A stretch of 64,000 nucleotides of DNA from Lomentospora prolificans (taxonomy: Eukaryota > Ascomycota > Sordariomycetes > Microascales > Microascaceae), in contig JARFXM010000009.1 in NCBI GenBank assembly GCA_029532625.1, forward strand, positions 4,818,501 to 4,882,500, given 5' to 3'. Every line of letters starts with the position of its first letter. The stretch's first letter is position 1. Shown here in pieces: positions 13,101 through 24,333 of this stretch. The notes below the pieces were generated by a model that saw only the letters and a program-made list of their open reading frames with translations, was not told the DNA's origin and made no database searches. Position numbers and translations under genes: made by a program.

Positions 13101-15365
13101 CGACTCGTCAGCCATGGCCACTCCGATCGCGGAAATGGTGTCGCCGGCGCCGACAAGTCCTCCCGACCAAATCCAGCTAGTAGACTCATCCAGGTCTAAT
13201 TCAGTCGGCCAGATTCAACTAGTGGATTCCTCGGTCATGTCTCCAACCTACAGTCAGTCATATTCATCTTATAGCCGACGGAAGGAAAACGAGAGCGTCA
13301 GCTCTTCTTCTCCCGGCCAAATCAAACTTGTTGATTCTTCGGCAATGAGAGAAGCGTATGCCGCGGCAACGCCAACAAGGGAGAGGGGAGGCTCAGTGTC
13401 GGGCTTTTCCATTGGCAGTGCAACGCCGACGCGGGATAGCCGTGGCTCGTACTCGAGCTTTTCGTCGTTAAAGGGTGCCTTGGCTTCTCAAGTTGCCGCC
13501 AACGCGGTGCAGAGGAGTAGCCCCTTGACGACCAATGCAACCGTCATAGAAGCTAACGAGGGATCAAAGGCGGAACCCGAGGAGGAAGCCAAGCCGCCAC
13601 CTTCATCACCAAAGAAGCTCGACGTGAAAAGGATGTCAAGATTCCTCGATGAGGCCAACCAGTCGACTCCGAAGACAGCCAGTACTACGGATGAGAACCC
13701 ACAGAGGTCTCCGAGGAGGCTGTCGAGGCCACCTTCTCCCGTCAAACCGCCCGAGCAGCAGGCCCCCAACCAAAGCCCCTCTTCACCTACACGCGCGCCT
13801 CAGCCATCTCCCACAAGGCCGCTGCCCCAACCCCCTTCGCCCACAAAGGAGACTCCGACTCCGCTTCAAAGGGCACCTACTGGAGGACCTAGTAGGTTCG
13901 TCAAAGGTGTTGCCGCCATGTTCGGAGGAGGTGCCGCGTCCATTTTACCAGCTAAAGAACCGACCGTTGTTTCGGATGGGCAGGAGGCATCACCAGCGCC
14001 GCGATCCAGGTCTCGATCACCGACCAAACTTGGGAACCGCCCCACCCCCCTAAGCCCCGGGCCGGTGTCTCCAGGACCAGTAGCTTCGCCCATGCGTTCG
14101 CCTACGAAGCAGGCTATAGAAACGGCCGCGCTCCTCAGTGACTTTTTTGGACCGCAACGTCCAAAGAGGGAATATCGAGCTGATGCTGCGGAGATTTTAA
14201 TGCGACGGCCTCCAACTGGGCAAGGCATTACGACTTCGTCGGTGCAACGGTTACAGATCTTTGGTGATGGTAAGATGGTGCAGATCCCGGCACATAACCA
14301 ACGTGTTCTATTTGAGCGCGAGATGTACGTCTGTTCACATGTCTTCACCAATCCTGTGGGCAAGAAACAATGCGAAGTGTACTTCTGGGCTGGGGACGAG
14401 GTGCCTCCTTCCACCGCGAAGGTCGCAGAGGGTTTCGCCAGCAAAGAAGCAAAGTCCGTCGGTGGCAAGATGATTGTTCTCAAGCAAGGCAAGGAAACAC
14501 CCGAGTTCCTTCAGGCTATTGGTGGCGTTGTCATCACGCGGCGTGGCTCCAGCAATAAGTACGACTCCCTCGCGTCTAATATGCTTTGCGGCCGAAGGCA
14601 CTTTGGATTCGTCACTTTCGATGAGGTCGACTTCTCTCCTGTCAACCTTTGTTCAGGCTTCCCCTACCTCATCAACCAGCAAGGTCAATGCTTCCTCTGG
14701 AAGGGCAAGGGAAGCGACACGGAAGAACTAGAAAGTGCACGGCTGATCGGGATGGACTTGTCGCTCACGGGCCAGCTCGAGGAGATTGAGGACGGCAACG
14801 AGCCGGCTACGTTCTGGGACATTTTCGACGGAGGCTCGAAGCAGCTTTCGGCAGATCACTGGCGACTCAAGCCAAACTACTCGAAGTACTGCTGCCGATT
14901 ATTCTGCTCAGATTCATCCTCCAAACAGCAGGTAAGTTTTGTAAACCGGTATAAATGAATAACGAGCCGGTAACTAACACGGCGAAACAGATAATAGAAC
15001 TCAGCCCGTACAGCCAGGCAGATCTCAGTCCCAAGAGCATCTACGTGCTTGATGCTTTCTTCGAGATGTATATAATTGTTGGTGCCGAGGCCAAGACCCA
15101 GTATTCCTCGTTCCGAAATGCGCTTGATTTCGCGCAGGAGTATGCGATTCTCGCCAGCGGTATGGAAGATCGGCCATTCGTCCCTATCTCGACTGTCGTT
15201 CTCGAGGGGATTCCCCGCGATCTTAAGAGCGTGTTCAGAAAATGGCGGGACGCGGACAGTCCGACAATTACGCCGCCTCCCGCCACACCTGGTTCCGGCT
15301 TGAAGAGGGCTCGGAGCTTGCGCATCGTACCGCTTACCCAGGCATTGCAGGCGCTCGCCGAGTAG
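10149..15365 (+). CDS. DUF4045 / gelsolin-repeat protein with long disordered N-terminus
   Basis: Three exons, join(10149..10287,10517..14931,14991..15365), 1642 residues. Exon 1 codes a charged, Gln/Glu-rich helix. The 229-nt first intron ends at TTCATGCAG; using the nearer AAAAG would break frame. Residues about 50-1220 are Ser/Pro/Thr-rich and predicted disordered, with many SPTR/SPTK-type phosphorylation-like motifs, and correspond to DUF4045 of fungal proteins. The C-terminal 400 residues hold gelsolin/villin-type repeats: a VYFWAGDEVP block, a WKGKGSD block and a final YIIVGAEAK block, so about three repeats. In known relatives such repeats bind or sever actin; here that is inferred. 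Four copies of a DQIxLVDSS-like motif lie at residues 903-988 (see findings). Position and size suggest a cortical or cytoskeletal protein. Confidence 0.88.
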
Positions 15366-15953
15366 GCAAAGAAGAGTGTTCAAGCATAGGAAGCAGCGGA
15401 CTTGCGCTATTTTCCCCTTTTTTTTTCCGTTTTCTTTGGGTTGCTATCATTCACTTGGTGCAGTGCTGTTGCCGTTATGCGCTTCGTTTTTGTCTCGTTT
15501 CGTTTCGTTCCGATTCTTTTCCGCGTTGTTTTGTTTGCTCGCTTGAGGAATGTGAGATTAGCCCATGGGGAAGAAGAGGGAAAAGGTTACGTCTTTCACG
15601 GCCTCTACGGTTGTCCGCATCGAAAAGGGGAGTTTGGAAGTATTATCTCGGGAACATTTTTATCACATTACCCCATTGTGCAGGGAGGAGGAGAAGGGTG
15701 TGGGAAAAGAGGGCAGGGAAGCTAATAAATAGCTCATTTTTTTCTTCTTCTTCTTGTTCTTCTTCTTCTTGATACCTCTCCTTATACCACGTTTAGCAAA
15801 CCTTGATCACTTCGTCGACGTAGGCACTTGCACCAGTGTGACAGACCATCATCAGAGCCAGCCAGGCATCGTGCCCCCTGGTTCTGTTCTAGTTCCATAA
15901 CGTCCGCTGTTACCAGGGTGTGTCTCTTATCCCAGGTCCTGCCACAAGCAGAG
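15366..15953. other. Convergent 3' region
   Basis: About 590 bp between the stop codons of two converging genes, so it holds both 3' UTRs. A T-rich start (15412-15430) and a TTC-rich microsatellite (about 15737-15770) are visible; no gene. Confidence 0.55.
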
Positions 15954-17027
15954 CTAGTAAAGAAACAGCCTGCTCTTGGCATCTTCGACGACCCAAGCTA
16001 GGCCCTCCTGAAGGTTTTCTCCCGTCATGGCGCTGCAAGGGAGGATATGCCACCGATGAGTGCGGATATCGTAGAGGCCGAGACTCTAGACCACGCAGAT
16101 CGCACGCGTCAATACTCGGAGGCCGCGGGAATAGAGAAGCGCACAGGTCGAACCTACATTGATTATTTCGTCCTTGGTCATACAACCGGTTACGTCAATC
16201 TTGTTGGCGAAGACGAGGAGACTAGCGCCAGACAGCCTCTAGTTGTTTTTGGAGGTCCTTGTTTTAGCAAACTCGGCTCGGAACTGTTGGCCCAGGGCAA
16301 AGGAGGAAAAGAAAAGAGTGAGAGAGAGAGACGACTGACTCACTTCCTCCATGAGCAGCTTGTGGAGCTCTTCTTTGCAGTCTGCTATGCGCAGCCTGTC
16401 GGTGGCATCGACGACCCAGATCAAGACGTCTGTCTTTTCAAAGTAGTTGCGCCAGTAGGAGCGGAGGGTTTTCTGGCCGCCGACGTCCCCTTTCGCAGTC
16501 GTGGTCAGCGACTGGTTCTCGTAACGCAGATGGCAGAAAGGGTAGGTTGGTTGGAAGGGCTTACAGATGTTGAGTTTATATCTATATATGTATATATACA
16601 TGTCGCCATGTTGACTCTCATTAGCCCAGGTTCATGGCGATAGGATGCAGGGCCGGGAAAAGGTGCGGAATACCCGTCATAATCAATCGTCTTGATGATG
16701 AAGCCTAGCGTCGGACTCACCAAGGTGACGTCCTCGCCCATGATCTGCCTCACAATCGTCGTCTTTCCCGCATTATCAAGACCGCTGAGACCCAAATCGT
16801 CAGTTAATGTGATGATTTCAGTACCGGGTTCTAGAGTGACGGAGGCCAAGAAGCCCACAAAGGCATCAAAATCCATCCGCACGCACCGGCAGCGGTTCCT
16901 CGCCGCGCTGGCGAGTGTGCCGGGCGGAGCGACAAACAGATTCCACCCAAAAAATGGGCCAAACTTACAGCATCAAAATGCGCATCTCCTTGTCCTTCAG
17001 CCGCGCTTTTCTCAAGATGGACAGCAT
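15954..17027 (-). CDS. ARL2: ARL2-type small GTPase (CIN4/Alp41 homologue)
   Basis: Six exons, complement(join(15954..16085,16158..16238,16344..16489,16565..16581,16674..16784,16969..17027)), 181 residues. Exon 4 of the minus-strand order is only 17 nt, yet it is needed to rebuild the YKLNIWDVGGQ block. Seen: G1 GLDNAGKT, switch I PTLGFIIKT, G3 WDVGGQ, G4 NKID, and a C-terminal CSAMTGENL (G5). ARL2 works with tubulin cofactor D in folding beta-tubulin and microtubule assembly. Residue 2 is Leu, so there is no myristoylation Gly. The switch I Asn usual in animal ARL2 (GFN) is Ile here; I believe this is common in fungi but cannot check. Length fits the family (about 184). Confidence 0.94.
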
Positions 17028-18164
17028 TTTGTCCTAGATCCCGACGCCGCGATCGATGCGAGATCATAAGCAGCCAGTGTCAGTGCGGTCGGTGAGGATA
17101 GACGAGGAAAGAGACCCCGCAATTGCTGGTGCTGGCGAACCCGGATTACCAAAAAGCGATCAATTGATGATGTTGATGCTTTGGCAGCCTGTGATGGCTC
17201 TGCTCCATCTATTTATTATTAGTCAACTTGCGAGCGGTTGGATTTCACTCGCAAGATTGACCACTATTAAATATCTAAGGCATCTCTAAGCTTTCCTCCC
17301 GCTATTTCTTTTTCCCCTTTAGCTTTGACACCCGACGGACGCCACGACTGCTGGCGTTGGGTGCTGCAGTCTAGTGAAAATGGCTGCCTAACCTTCAGTA
17401 GGACAAATTGACACACGACTAGGCACACTATTTCCCATTTCAAAGCCTAAGGCCAGCTCAGCTGTACCAATGGATCACTTTAATACGGACGGACGGGTAT
17501 TCACAAGAGACGAGACGAGACTCGAGGACGGACAGAGTCAAGGCGACTGTTTTACACCAATTTTTTTAAAATATTTTTTTTTCTCTTTTACCATATTGTC
17601 TTTCTTCTATCTATCTGCCTTCATTCCGGGTTCTGTTTCCCAGCACTCGACATGGAGCATTGGAAGAACCATCGTATCCCCGGCCATCATATCTCCCTAC
17701 CATCTGCCCGTACGTATTGACGCATTGAACGCCGTAAAAACAAAAGACACATTCACGCTTTCCCGTGATCTCAAAGAAAAGATGACTTATTCCGCCACCC
17801 GGTGCTGACCTGATGGAATCAAAGTTGAAGACCATGGGCCCTATGCGGAGGTCCGAGTGTCAAGCAAGGCGGTATTATCGCGGGAACCACGGCGCCAACG
17901 AGTAGTATTTTATGGGATAGAAAGGCAAGCGCTGACCCGACCAGATATGACCATAACTGCCTTATGATCACGTCACGGATAACGTGAGGGCGCCAAAGAC
18001 ATCTGGACTGTAAACTCGCTTTTTTCTTCACTTTCGAGTCAGGATGTTGGGCTTTGTAAAGGGTTCGCAGACTGCCTTCGTTGCGCTGGCTCATTGCCTG
18101 CCGCTTACCTATCGTCCGCGCCTTGCTGTAGGATCTCAGCATCCGAAAACTGGCAAAGCCTTCC
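17028..18164. other. Intergenic between ARL2 and GNAT gene
   Basis: 1.1 kb: promoter of ARL2 on its left, 3' flank of the GNAT gene on its right. A strong T-rich tract lies at about 17563-17592. The plus-strand frame 17470-17808 has no domain and is not called. Confidence 0.5.
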
Positions 18165-20409
18165 CTAGACGACCTTGCCCAGCCAGCCCAAGTAACTGTA
18201 ACGGTTTCCACTCCGGTATGCCCCCAGAAGCTGGCTCATGCGTGTGAATTCAAAAGTCGCCTCGATGAACCTGCGCTTCCAGCCAAGTATACCGGTCGTG
18301 TTAGTCTCTACAAACGTCTCAACAAAGACAATCCGGTATTTTCGAGCGTTCTTGCTAGCGGTCAGGTTGTAAACCTTGCCTGGCTCCCGGCACTCCCAGT
18401 CGCATCGGAATAAGGGGCTGTAGTCCTTGACCGTCATGCGCAGCGCCAAGTCCATGAGCACGCTACCGACGCCGGCCCGGCGATGTCCCACCGACACGAA
18501 TAGTTGAATCTTGGCCGCGAATGAAGAGCTTCCTGGCCCCGACGAGATGCTCGAGTCGAAAGCGCACAAGTATAAAAAGGCCATAACGCTACGGCCCCTG
18601 CTGACCGTGCCCGTCTCTCTCTCCCAGCGAAGGAAATTGGCAAGATCCAATCGGTCGGCGCCATTTACAACGTCGCAGAACTTGTTTTCTCCCACGGCGA
18701 CCAGGAACGGCATACCGTTTGAGGCACATTCCTCAAAGATCTTCTCGAATGCAGACACGCTAACCTCCTTGTTATCGGCCACAAATCCGTGGCCCATCAC
18801 CTCACTATTATAAATTTTCGCCACGCGGGCCATGTCATCCAGCGTGGCAGGACGGAACTGGTATTCAGGTTTTGTGGTCTTGACGACCCTAGGCTTGACA
18901 TACCCAAGCCGTACGTTGTAGTCGGGCCGGACGCTGGTCTTCACCAGGCAAGTTTTTGGACCTGTGTCTTGCCCGTCGGTTTCGCGACTCAAGCTTCGTT
19001 TATCGGCGGCATTGGCTTTCTCCGCCTTGTGAACCATCATCCTGTATTCCGAGGTCCAATTCTTTCGATGAAATACGGAAGCCGAATCACTCGCTTCGTC
19101 TGTGGGACATTGAGAGTGGAGAGTCCGAGGGTGAACAACCGGGCGAACCAGTTTCCCCGTTGTGGTGTTAACGTCGGATTCCCAATGCGGCACTCTTGCC
19201 TCACGGTCGTGGTCCGTGGCATCATCATCGGACGACGCCTGGCTTCCAGCGTCGTCCTCTATTTTGACGGGCACCCAGTCTCGGAAATACGGATCGTGTA
19301 GCACCAGGTTGATCTGCAACGGGGTTGAAGGGAGTTTAGTCGCCTCCTCCCACTTCGTAAAGAAAGTAAGTGACATGTAGGACTCGTCAGCCGAAAGGTC
19401 ATGATCCTCCCCGACAAACCAGCCGTTATTGTTGCTCGCGATTTCCTCGGGAGTGGGATCTTTCTTTAGTCGAAAATGGTTACGATTTGCGCCATCAAGC
19501 CTCTCAAAGAGACTCTCAGGCTGCGGCATCATGGCCAGGGCCTCCGACTCGTCAAAAGTTGATGGCTGCATGGCTTTGAAACTAGACAGTTCGTCCTTGC
19601 GTGCAACTCTACCTACCAAACCGGTGGGGTTGTTTTGTTGCTGTACGAAATGGTCCCAGCCCTGGGCCAACACCTCCTCGTCGAATGGCCTAGACCGAGT
19701 ACGAGTGTTATTGTAGAGTAAGTTTCCCTGGAGGCTAGGGAAGACAAAATCAATGGCTTCCTGTGATATGATCGGGTTGGGATCTGGCCGCGACGTCCGA
19801 TATGGGGAACTTTCCCTAAAGATGGCGCGATTACCCAGACTGCTGTTCGACGAGACGGGCGAGCGGTTGCGAATATTGTTAGGGAGTTGGTTTTGGTGCG
19901 GTAAGGGTGGCTCTGGGTATCCCTTGTCGGATCCCACTTGTACCTCTAGAAAGGGGGGTTAGATTTGATGAGTTAAGCTTGTTTGGAAGCGAGGAGTCCG
20001 AAGGTGCTCTTACCTAGGGAACTTCTCTCGGAAACGTCGATGGCGAGGCTTCGGTAGGGGTCGTTGGCCGTACGCTCGGGCGCTTGCTCGGGGCTCAAAT
20101 CAGGGCAACCCTCCCAAACTGTCGCGCTTAGGTTGGTGGGGAGAACTGGCTGATCTTCTTGTGGAAGGTTAGTAGTGCGAGTTGCCGAAGGTGGATGAAA
20201 GGTTTGGTGCTCTACTCACTAGTATCTCTTTTAAAGTGCTCTCCTCCATGGACACTATCAGCTGCTTCACCTGTGGCCAGCTCATTCACTGCAGCTTCAG
20301 TCTCGAGCTGCTCTTGGGTAGGATGCTGCTGTAGAGAATCCGTTTCCGTCGTGATGGTGTGGTCACCACCCTCTAGAGTGTGTGGCCCGCCACTCACAAG
20401 ACGTGCCAT
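18165..20409 (-). CDS. Large protein with C-terminal GNAT acetyltransferase domain
   Basis: Three exons, complement(join(18165..19945,20014..20157,20220..20409)), 704 residues. The ATG at 20409 has a good context (AAGATGG); the frame extends upstream only by non-ATG codons. The first 460 residues are polar and mostly without recognisable fold. From about residue 477 (YQFRPATLDDMARVAKIYN) a GNAT-type N-acetyltransferase domain follows; its acetyl-CoA binding motif A is RRAGVGSVL near residue 597-606. The family transfers acetyl from acetyl-CoA to amines or protein N-termini; the substrate cannot be read from sequence. A conserved-looking FVETFVETN segment follows, and the protein ends soon after. 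The N-terminal exons were joined only on splice signals and frame, so they are less certain than the large exon. Confidence 0.78.
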
Positions 20410-21583
20410 CTTCAAGTTGCTAGATTGGTTGAAACATTGATTATTCAAATATAGTGACTATATAAATAAAGATAATAGCAGAGTGATTAGTTCTTATTCC
20501 ACTTACCTTTATAGTTAAAGAGCAGGGTTAACATACCTATTATCTATACTCTTGGATTAATACTTGTTTTTACTAGCATGATGTGAGGAGATGGATAGTT
20601 AGAAGGACGTAGGCGGGAAAAGAGCTTGATAATGGTAGTGGATCAAAGAAAACATGCTCGAGGTGGTATTTATACGTGAAGGTCTTGCTGATCAGAAACC
20701 CTGCTCCAGTGGATATTCTCTACGATATTGCATAAGGAAGGCGCATCCTGATGAACTGACCACGGCCAACCTCCTTCTAGAAATAATGAAGTAGCATCTA
20801 TAGAAGACAATGTCCTGAGCGCTCCTCTTCCCTGAAAAAACCGCTACTATTTAGACTGGAGAAAGAAATCGAGGGTGCCGACCCGAGTTGGAATCTGACT
20901 GGGAGCCGTTCATCAAGAAGACTAACGAACCGCCGCTCATCGGCCATGGACGACATAGCGGCTACCGGGGCCCGTGGAACCAAGGCTTGGCACACATTTG
21001 GAGCCTATATGCTAATCCTTGACAATTATTTTCTGTCTGGGCAAGGGAAGCAGGCTAGTCTATCTTGTGCCGCTGCTTCTCTATGATCCCAAAAGTTAGC
21101 ATGCATCCTCCAGTGATGACAGAACGCTCCGGCTCTATTTGACAACTCCTTCCAAAATTCCTAGCGCCGCATAGCCTCCAGTTTACCGCTGGGGATACTA
21201 TTTCTCAACCCAGATCTCCTGTGGAAGTGGGAGAGGAATGCATCCTATAAAAGGTCTTTGCAGGTCGGCCCAAAGCCTGATCTATGTGTGGCGGCTGATG
21301 ATCTTAAAACGGCTCAAGGATCAACAACTGAGTTTCAATAAAGCAAAGAAACTAGAGTCAGACTTGATTGGTATGGATATGATATATAACACAAACATTA
21401 GAAGATATTGTGTCCTGGAAACCTATGGGCGGAACATGGATATGTCGAAGTGATGTTGGGCTTATGAGGTCGAGTATTATGTAAGTTGCCAACCCTGGGG
21501 AGGAATGGACGAGCCTTGTTAAGTACGGAATAGGCTTATATTTGCATATCTGAGTCTGTTGAGTATCGAACTTAGTCATTCGT
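20410..21583. other. Divergent intergenic, partly AT-rich
   Basis: From the start of the GNAT gene to the tRNA. The block 20440-20580 is strikingly AT-rich and TpA-rich compared with the flanks; the rest is ordinary. No open frame with a recognisable domain. It must carry the GNAT gene promoter. See the finding about a possible repeat relic. Confidence 0.5.
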
Positions 21584-21655
21584 GGCCTTGTGGCCTAATG
21601 GTAAGGCGTTAGATTTCGGCTCTAAAGATTGTGGGTTCGAATCCTACCGGGGTCG
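21584..21655 (+). tRNA. tRNA-Arg (anticodon UCG), no intron
   Basis: The 72-nt cloverleaf can be drawn fully by eye: a 7-bp acceptor stem (GGCCTTG with CGGGGTC, some G-T pairs), D arm GCCT/AGGC, anticodon stem TTAGA/TCTAA with loop TTTCGGC giving anticodon TCG (reads CGA Arg codons), 5-nt variable loop, T arm GTGGG/CCTAC with loop TTCGAAT, discriminator G. The A box (TGGCCTAATGG) and B box (GGTTCGAATCC) fit RNA polymerase III consensus. The CCA is not encoded, as expected in eukaryotes. Confidence 0.95.
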
Positions 21656-22165
21656 TTTGATAAGTTCTCAAATTTTTTTGCCATTTTCTCGTCTGGTCTA
21701 AGACGCCAATTAAGGCGTCTGGCGTCTGACTTTGAGGATGAAATCTTTTCTTTTTTTTTTCCCTCTGACTTAGATATTTTTAGAGTGCGTACAAGTAGTC
21801 TGCGTTGGCGTCTCACTATTACATGCAATTGGGCTATTCTTGAGACCTGGCTCGCGGTTCTTGCGTTGCTGTTTAGGCTTGGATTTACTTGCATGTTGTG
21901 TCTTGGGTTCGGAGCGGTGAATCGGCTTTGGATGTGACCCGCTCAGACGCCGTCGTTCTCTCGTCAATTTCTCACCCACCAGAGTTCCCTCCTCTCATTC
22001 TTTACCTCTTCGTCCACTCCATCCGAGTCTCACCATTGTGTAACCCGTCCCCACCCAAAACCTTTGACCGTCGCGTCACACCCTGCGAAGCCCGGACCCT
22101 GGGAGGGCTTCTGCCTTTTCAATTCTCGCCGACATCCGGCTTTCTCGCGCAAGAGCGGCGCCAAT
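21656..22165. other. tRNA 3' flank and sideroflexin promoter
   Basis: About 510 bp. After the Pol III T run there is a second T-rich tract (about 21745-21762), then a GC-richer, pyrimidine-rich leader up to the sideroflexin ATG. No gene. Confidence 0.5.
21673..21679 (+). terminator. RNA polymerase III terminator of tRNA-Arg
   Basis: A run of seven T on the non-template strand begins 18 nt after the tRNA discriminator base, the usual Pol III stop signal. Confidence 0.8.
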
Positions 22166-23480
22166 ATGTCGGCTTCCCTACCTGGCATCCGGGCCTTGCC
22201 CGAGTCCCAGTATGACCTTAACACGTACTGGGGCCGGGTGCTACATTCCGCAGGACTCACTGACCCGAGGTGAGAATTTACATGAAATTCCTTTCAGTAG
22301 AATTTGAGCAGACCCGTCCCGGGAAGCAGGTGTAGCAGGTGGATTGCTGAGGACCCCCCCTGCAATTGTTGACTCACTCTGTGCAGCCATGGATGTGACG
22401 ATAGCTAACGGTTCCTTCGACATTGGCGCACAGGACACTATTCGCAGGAACCTCTGGCCTTGAGAAGGCGAAGCGCCTTGTGATTGACTACAAGGAGGGC
22501 CGTGTTCAGAACATGACGCCTGAGCTCTGGCAAGCCAAGAAGATCGTCGACTCGACTCTTCATCCCGGTACGAATTCCTCCTGTTCTCTCTCTCTCTCCA
22601 TATCTCTACTAACTATGAATTAGATACTGGCGAGCCGGTTTTGCTCCCCTTCCGTATGTCCTCCTTCGTACTCTCTAACCTCGTCGTTACGGCGGGTATG
22701 CTTCAGCCCGGACTTGGAGTAGGTGTCTTTCTTGGAGTCGCTCGGTGCGACCAAGTTCACGAAATGGGCTCGGCTAACAAGACAACCTAGACTTTGGGCA
22801 CGATAGGATGGCAGGTCGCCAACCAGTCGCTTAACGTCGCCATTAACAGCGCCAATGCAAACAAGTCCTCCCCTCTCAGCTATGCGCAGCTCGCCCAGTC
22901 CTACTTTATGGCTGTCACCGCCTCCTGCTCAGTCGCCGTCGGACTCAACAAGCTTGTGCCTCGCCTCAAGAGCGTCTCCCCCGCCACCAAAACCGTTCTT
23001 TCGCGCCTTGTGCCCTTCGCGGCTGTCGCTTCTGCTGGTGCTCTCAATGTCTTCCTCATGAGGGGTGAGGAGATTCGTAGGGGTATTGATGTCTTCCCTG
23101 TGCTCTCAGACGAGGACAAGGCTAAGCTCGCCGTCGACGGCAAGTCGGAGTCCGATGTTGCTTCTCTTGGCAAGAGCAAGAAGGCGGCGACGCTTGCTGT
23201 GAGCGAGACGGCCCTTAGCCGAGTGCTCAACAGCTCACCGATCATGGTCATCCCTCCTCTTATCCTGGTCCGGCTACAGAAGACCGAATGGCTGAAGCGC
23301 CGACCTCAACTCACCATACCTATTAATCTCGGACTTATTCTCGGAACCTCGTTTGCTGTGCTCCCTCTGGCCCTGGCCGCGTTTCCCCAGAGGCAGAGCA
23401 TTAGCGCGGAGAGCCTTGAGCCAGAGTTCCACGGCAGGGGAGGAAAGGACGGGCTCGTCGTATTCAATAGAGGAATCTAG
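22166..23480 (+). CDS. FSF1: Sideroflexin (mitochondrial serine/amino-acid carrier, Fsf1-like)
   Basis: Four exons, join(22166..22269,22434..22567,22624..22718,22791..23480), 340 residues. The start gives MSASLPGIRALPESQYDLNT, and a DTYxGR-like element (here NTYWGRVLH) follows, as in sideroflexins. Family signatures: RTLFAGTSGLEKAK, LPFRMSSFV, and the core block ANQSLNVAINSANANKS (about residues 120-136). Several hydrophobic helices follow, ending in LGTSFAVLPLALAAFPQ. Sideroflexins sit in the mitochondrial inner membrane; animal SFXN1 imports serine for one-carbon metabolism, while yeast Fsf1 is less defined. All joins keep frame (AG|G, G|AT, GGA|ACT). Length is normal for the family (about 320-340). 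Same strand as TIM13 downstream, but as a separate gene. Confidence 0.95.
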
Positions 23481-23963
23481 ATTATTTGCATCAAGGGAGT
23501 TGCAGGTGTCTTGTACTTAGAAGAGTAGAATTGTAGATATTGTTCTTTCGTTAGCTGAACTTAGATCTGGAGGCAAGTGGTGACGAGTAAAGGTGATCAC
23601 AGCAACCCCCCCGTCCACCACCTAGCCGCCGGGCTTGTAACCGGAAACTTTCTATACGTATTTAATATTGAGAATGGTATTTCTCGGGGTAAATGATGGA
23701 ACGAATCGTTTAATTAATTGTACGGCGAATAAAAGATTCACCGATTTTCAACATCCTGAGCTCTCCGAGTCCTGATCCTGAGATGCGCACGTGACGACTG
23801 ACTGAGGCGCAAACTTATCCCTGCATGTAGCGAAATTTATTCTTGAGCTTCAAGCTCAAGACGACTTCGCCAACATTGTCCGAAGTCTCCGCCCACATCA
23901 ACCATATTTCCAACCCCCACGATCGATTCGTAGAGCCAGGCACCCCCAGCAAGACCAAAAAAA
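23481..23963. other. Intergenic between sideroflexin and TIM13
   Basis: About 480 bp. It holds the sideroflexin 3' UTR (a short AT-rich part at about 23640-23745) and the TIM13 promoter and leader. No gene or clear site. Confidence 0.5.
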
Positions 23964-24333
23964 ATGGATTCCACCGCCGTCAAGAACGCTGTTATGCAGC
24001 AGGTCCGCACCGAAGCCAGCGTCGCGAACGCGCAAAAGCTCATGAACGTATGTCGCATTAGCCCTCCACTCGATTTCCGAACCCGGCTTTGGCGTTCCAG
24101 TCGACGCGTGCAATTGATGTGATTCGGGGTAACTAACGGTCGAGCCTTTATAGAACCTCAAGTCCAGCTGCTTCGAAATGTGCGTTCCCAAGCCCGGCTC
24201 CTCGCTTTCGAGCTCCGAGCAGTCCTGCGTCACCAACTGCATGGAGAAGTACATGGCCGCCTGGAACCTCGTCAATTCGACCTACATCGCCAGGTTACGC
24301 GGAGAGAACGCCAAGTCCGATAGCTGGGTATAA
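23964..24333 (+). CDS. TIM13: Mitochondrial import inner membrane translocase subunit TIM13
   Basis: Two exons, join(23964..24047,24154..24333), 87 residues; intron 106 nt with ACTAAC branch site. The small-TIM twin CX3C motif is clear: C34/C38 and C53/C57, which form the two intramolecular disulfides through Mia40 import. TIM13 pairs with TIM8 as a hexameric chaperone in the intermembrane space that carries hydrophobic inner-membrane precursors to TIM22/TIM23. The spacing (14 residues between the motifs) and the N-terminal VMQQVRTEASVANAQ helix fit TIM13 rather than TIM8, 9 or 10. The frame around is short, so only the splice join reveals the gene. Confidence 0.96.
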
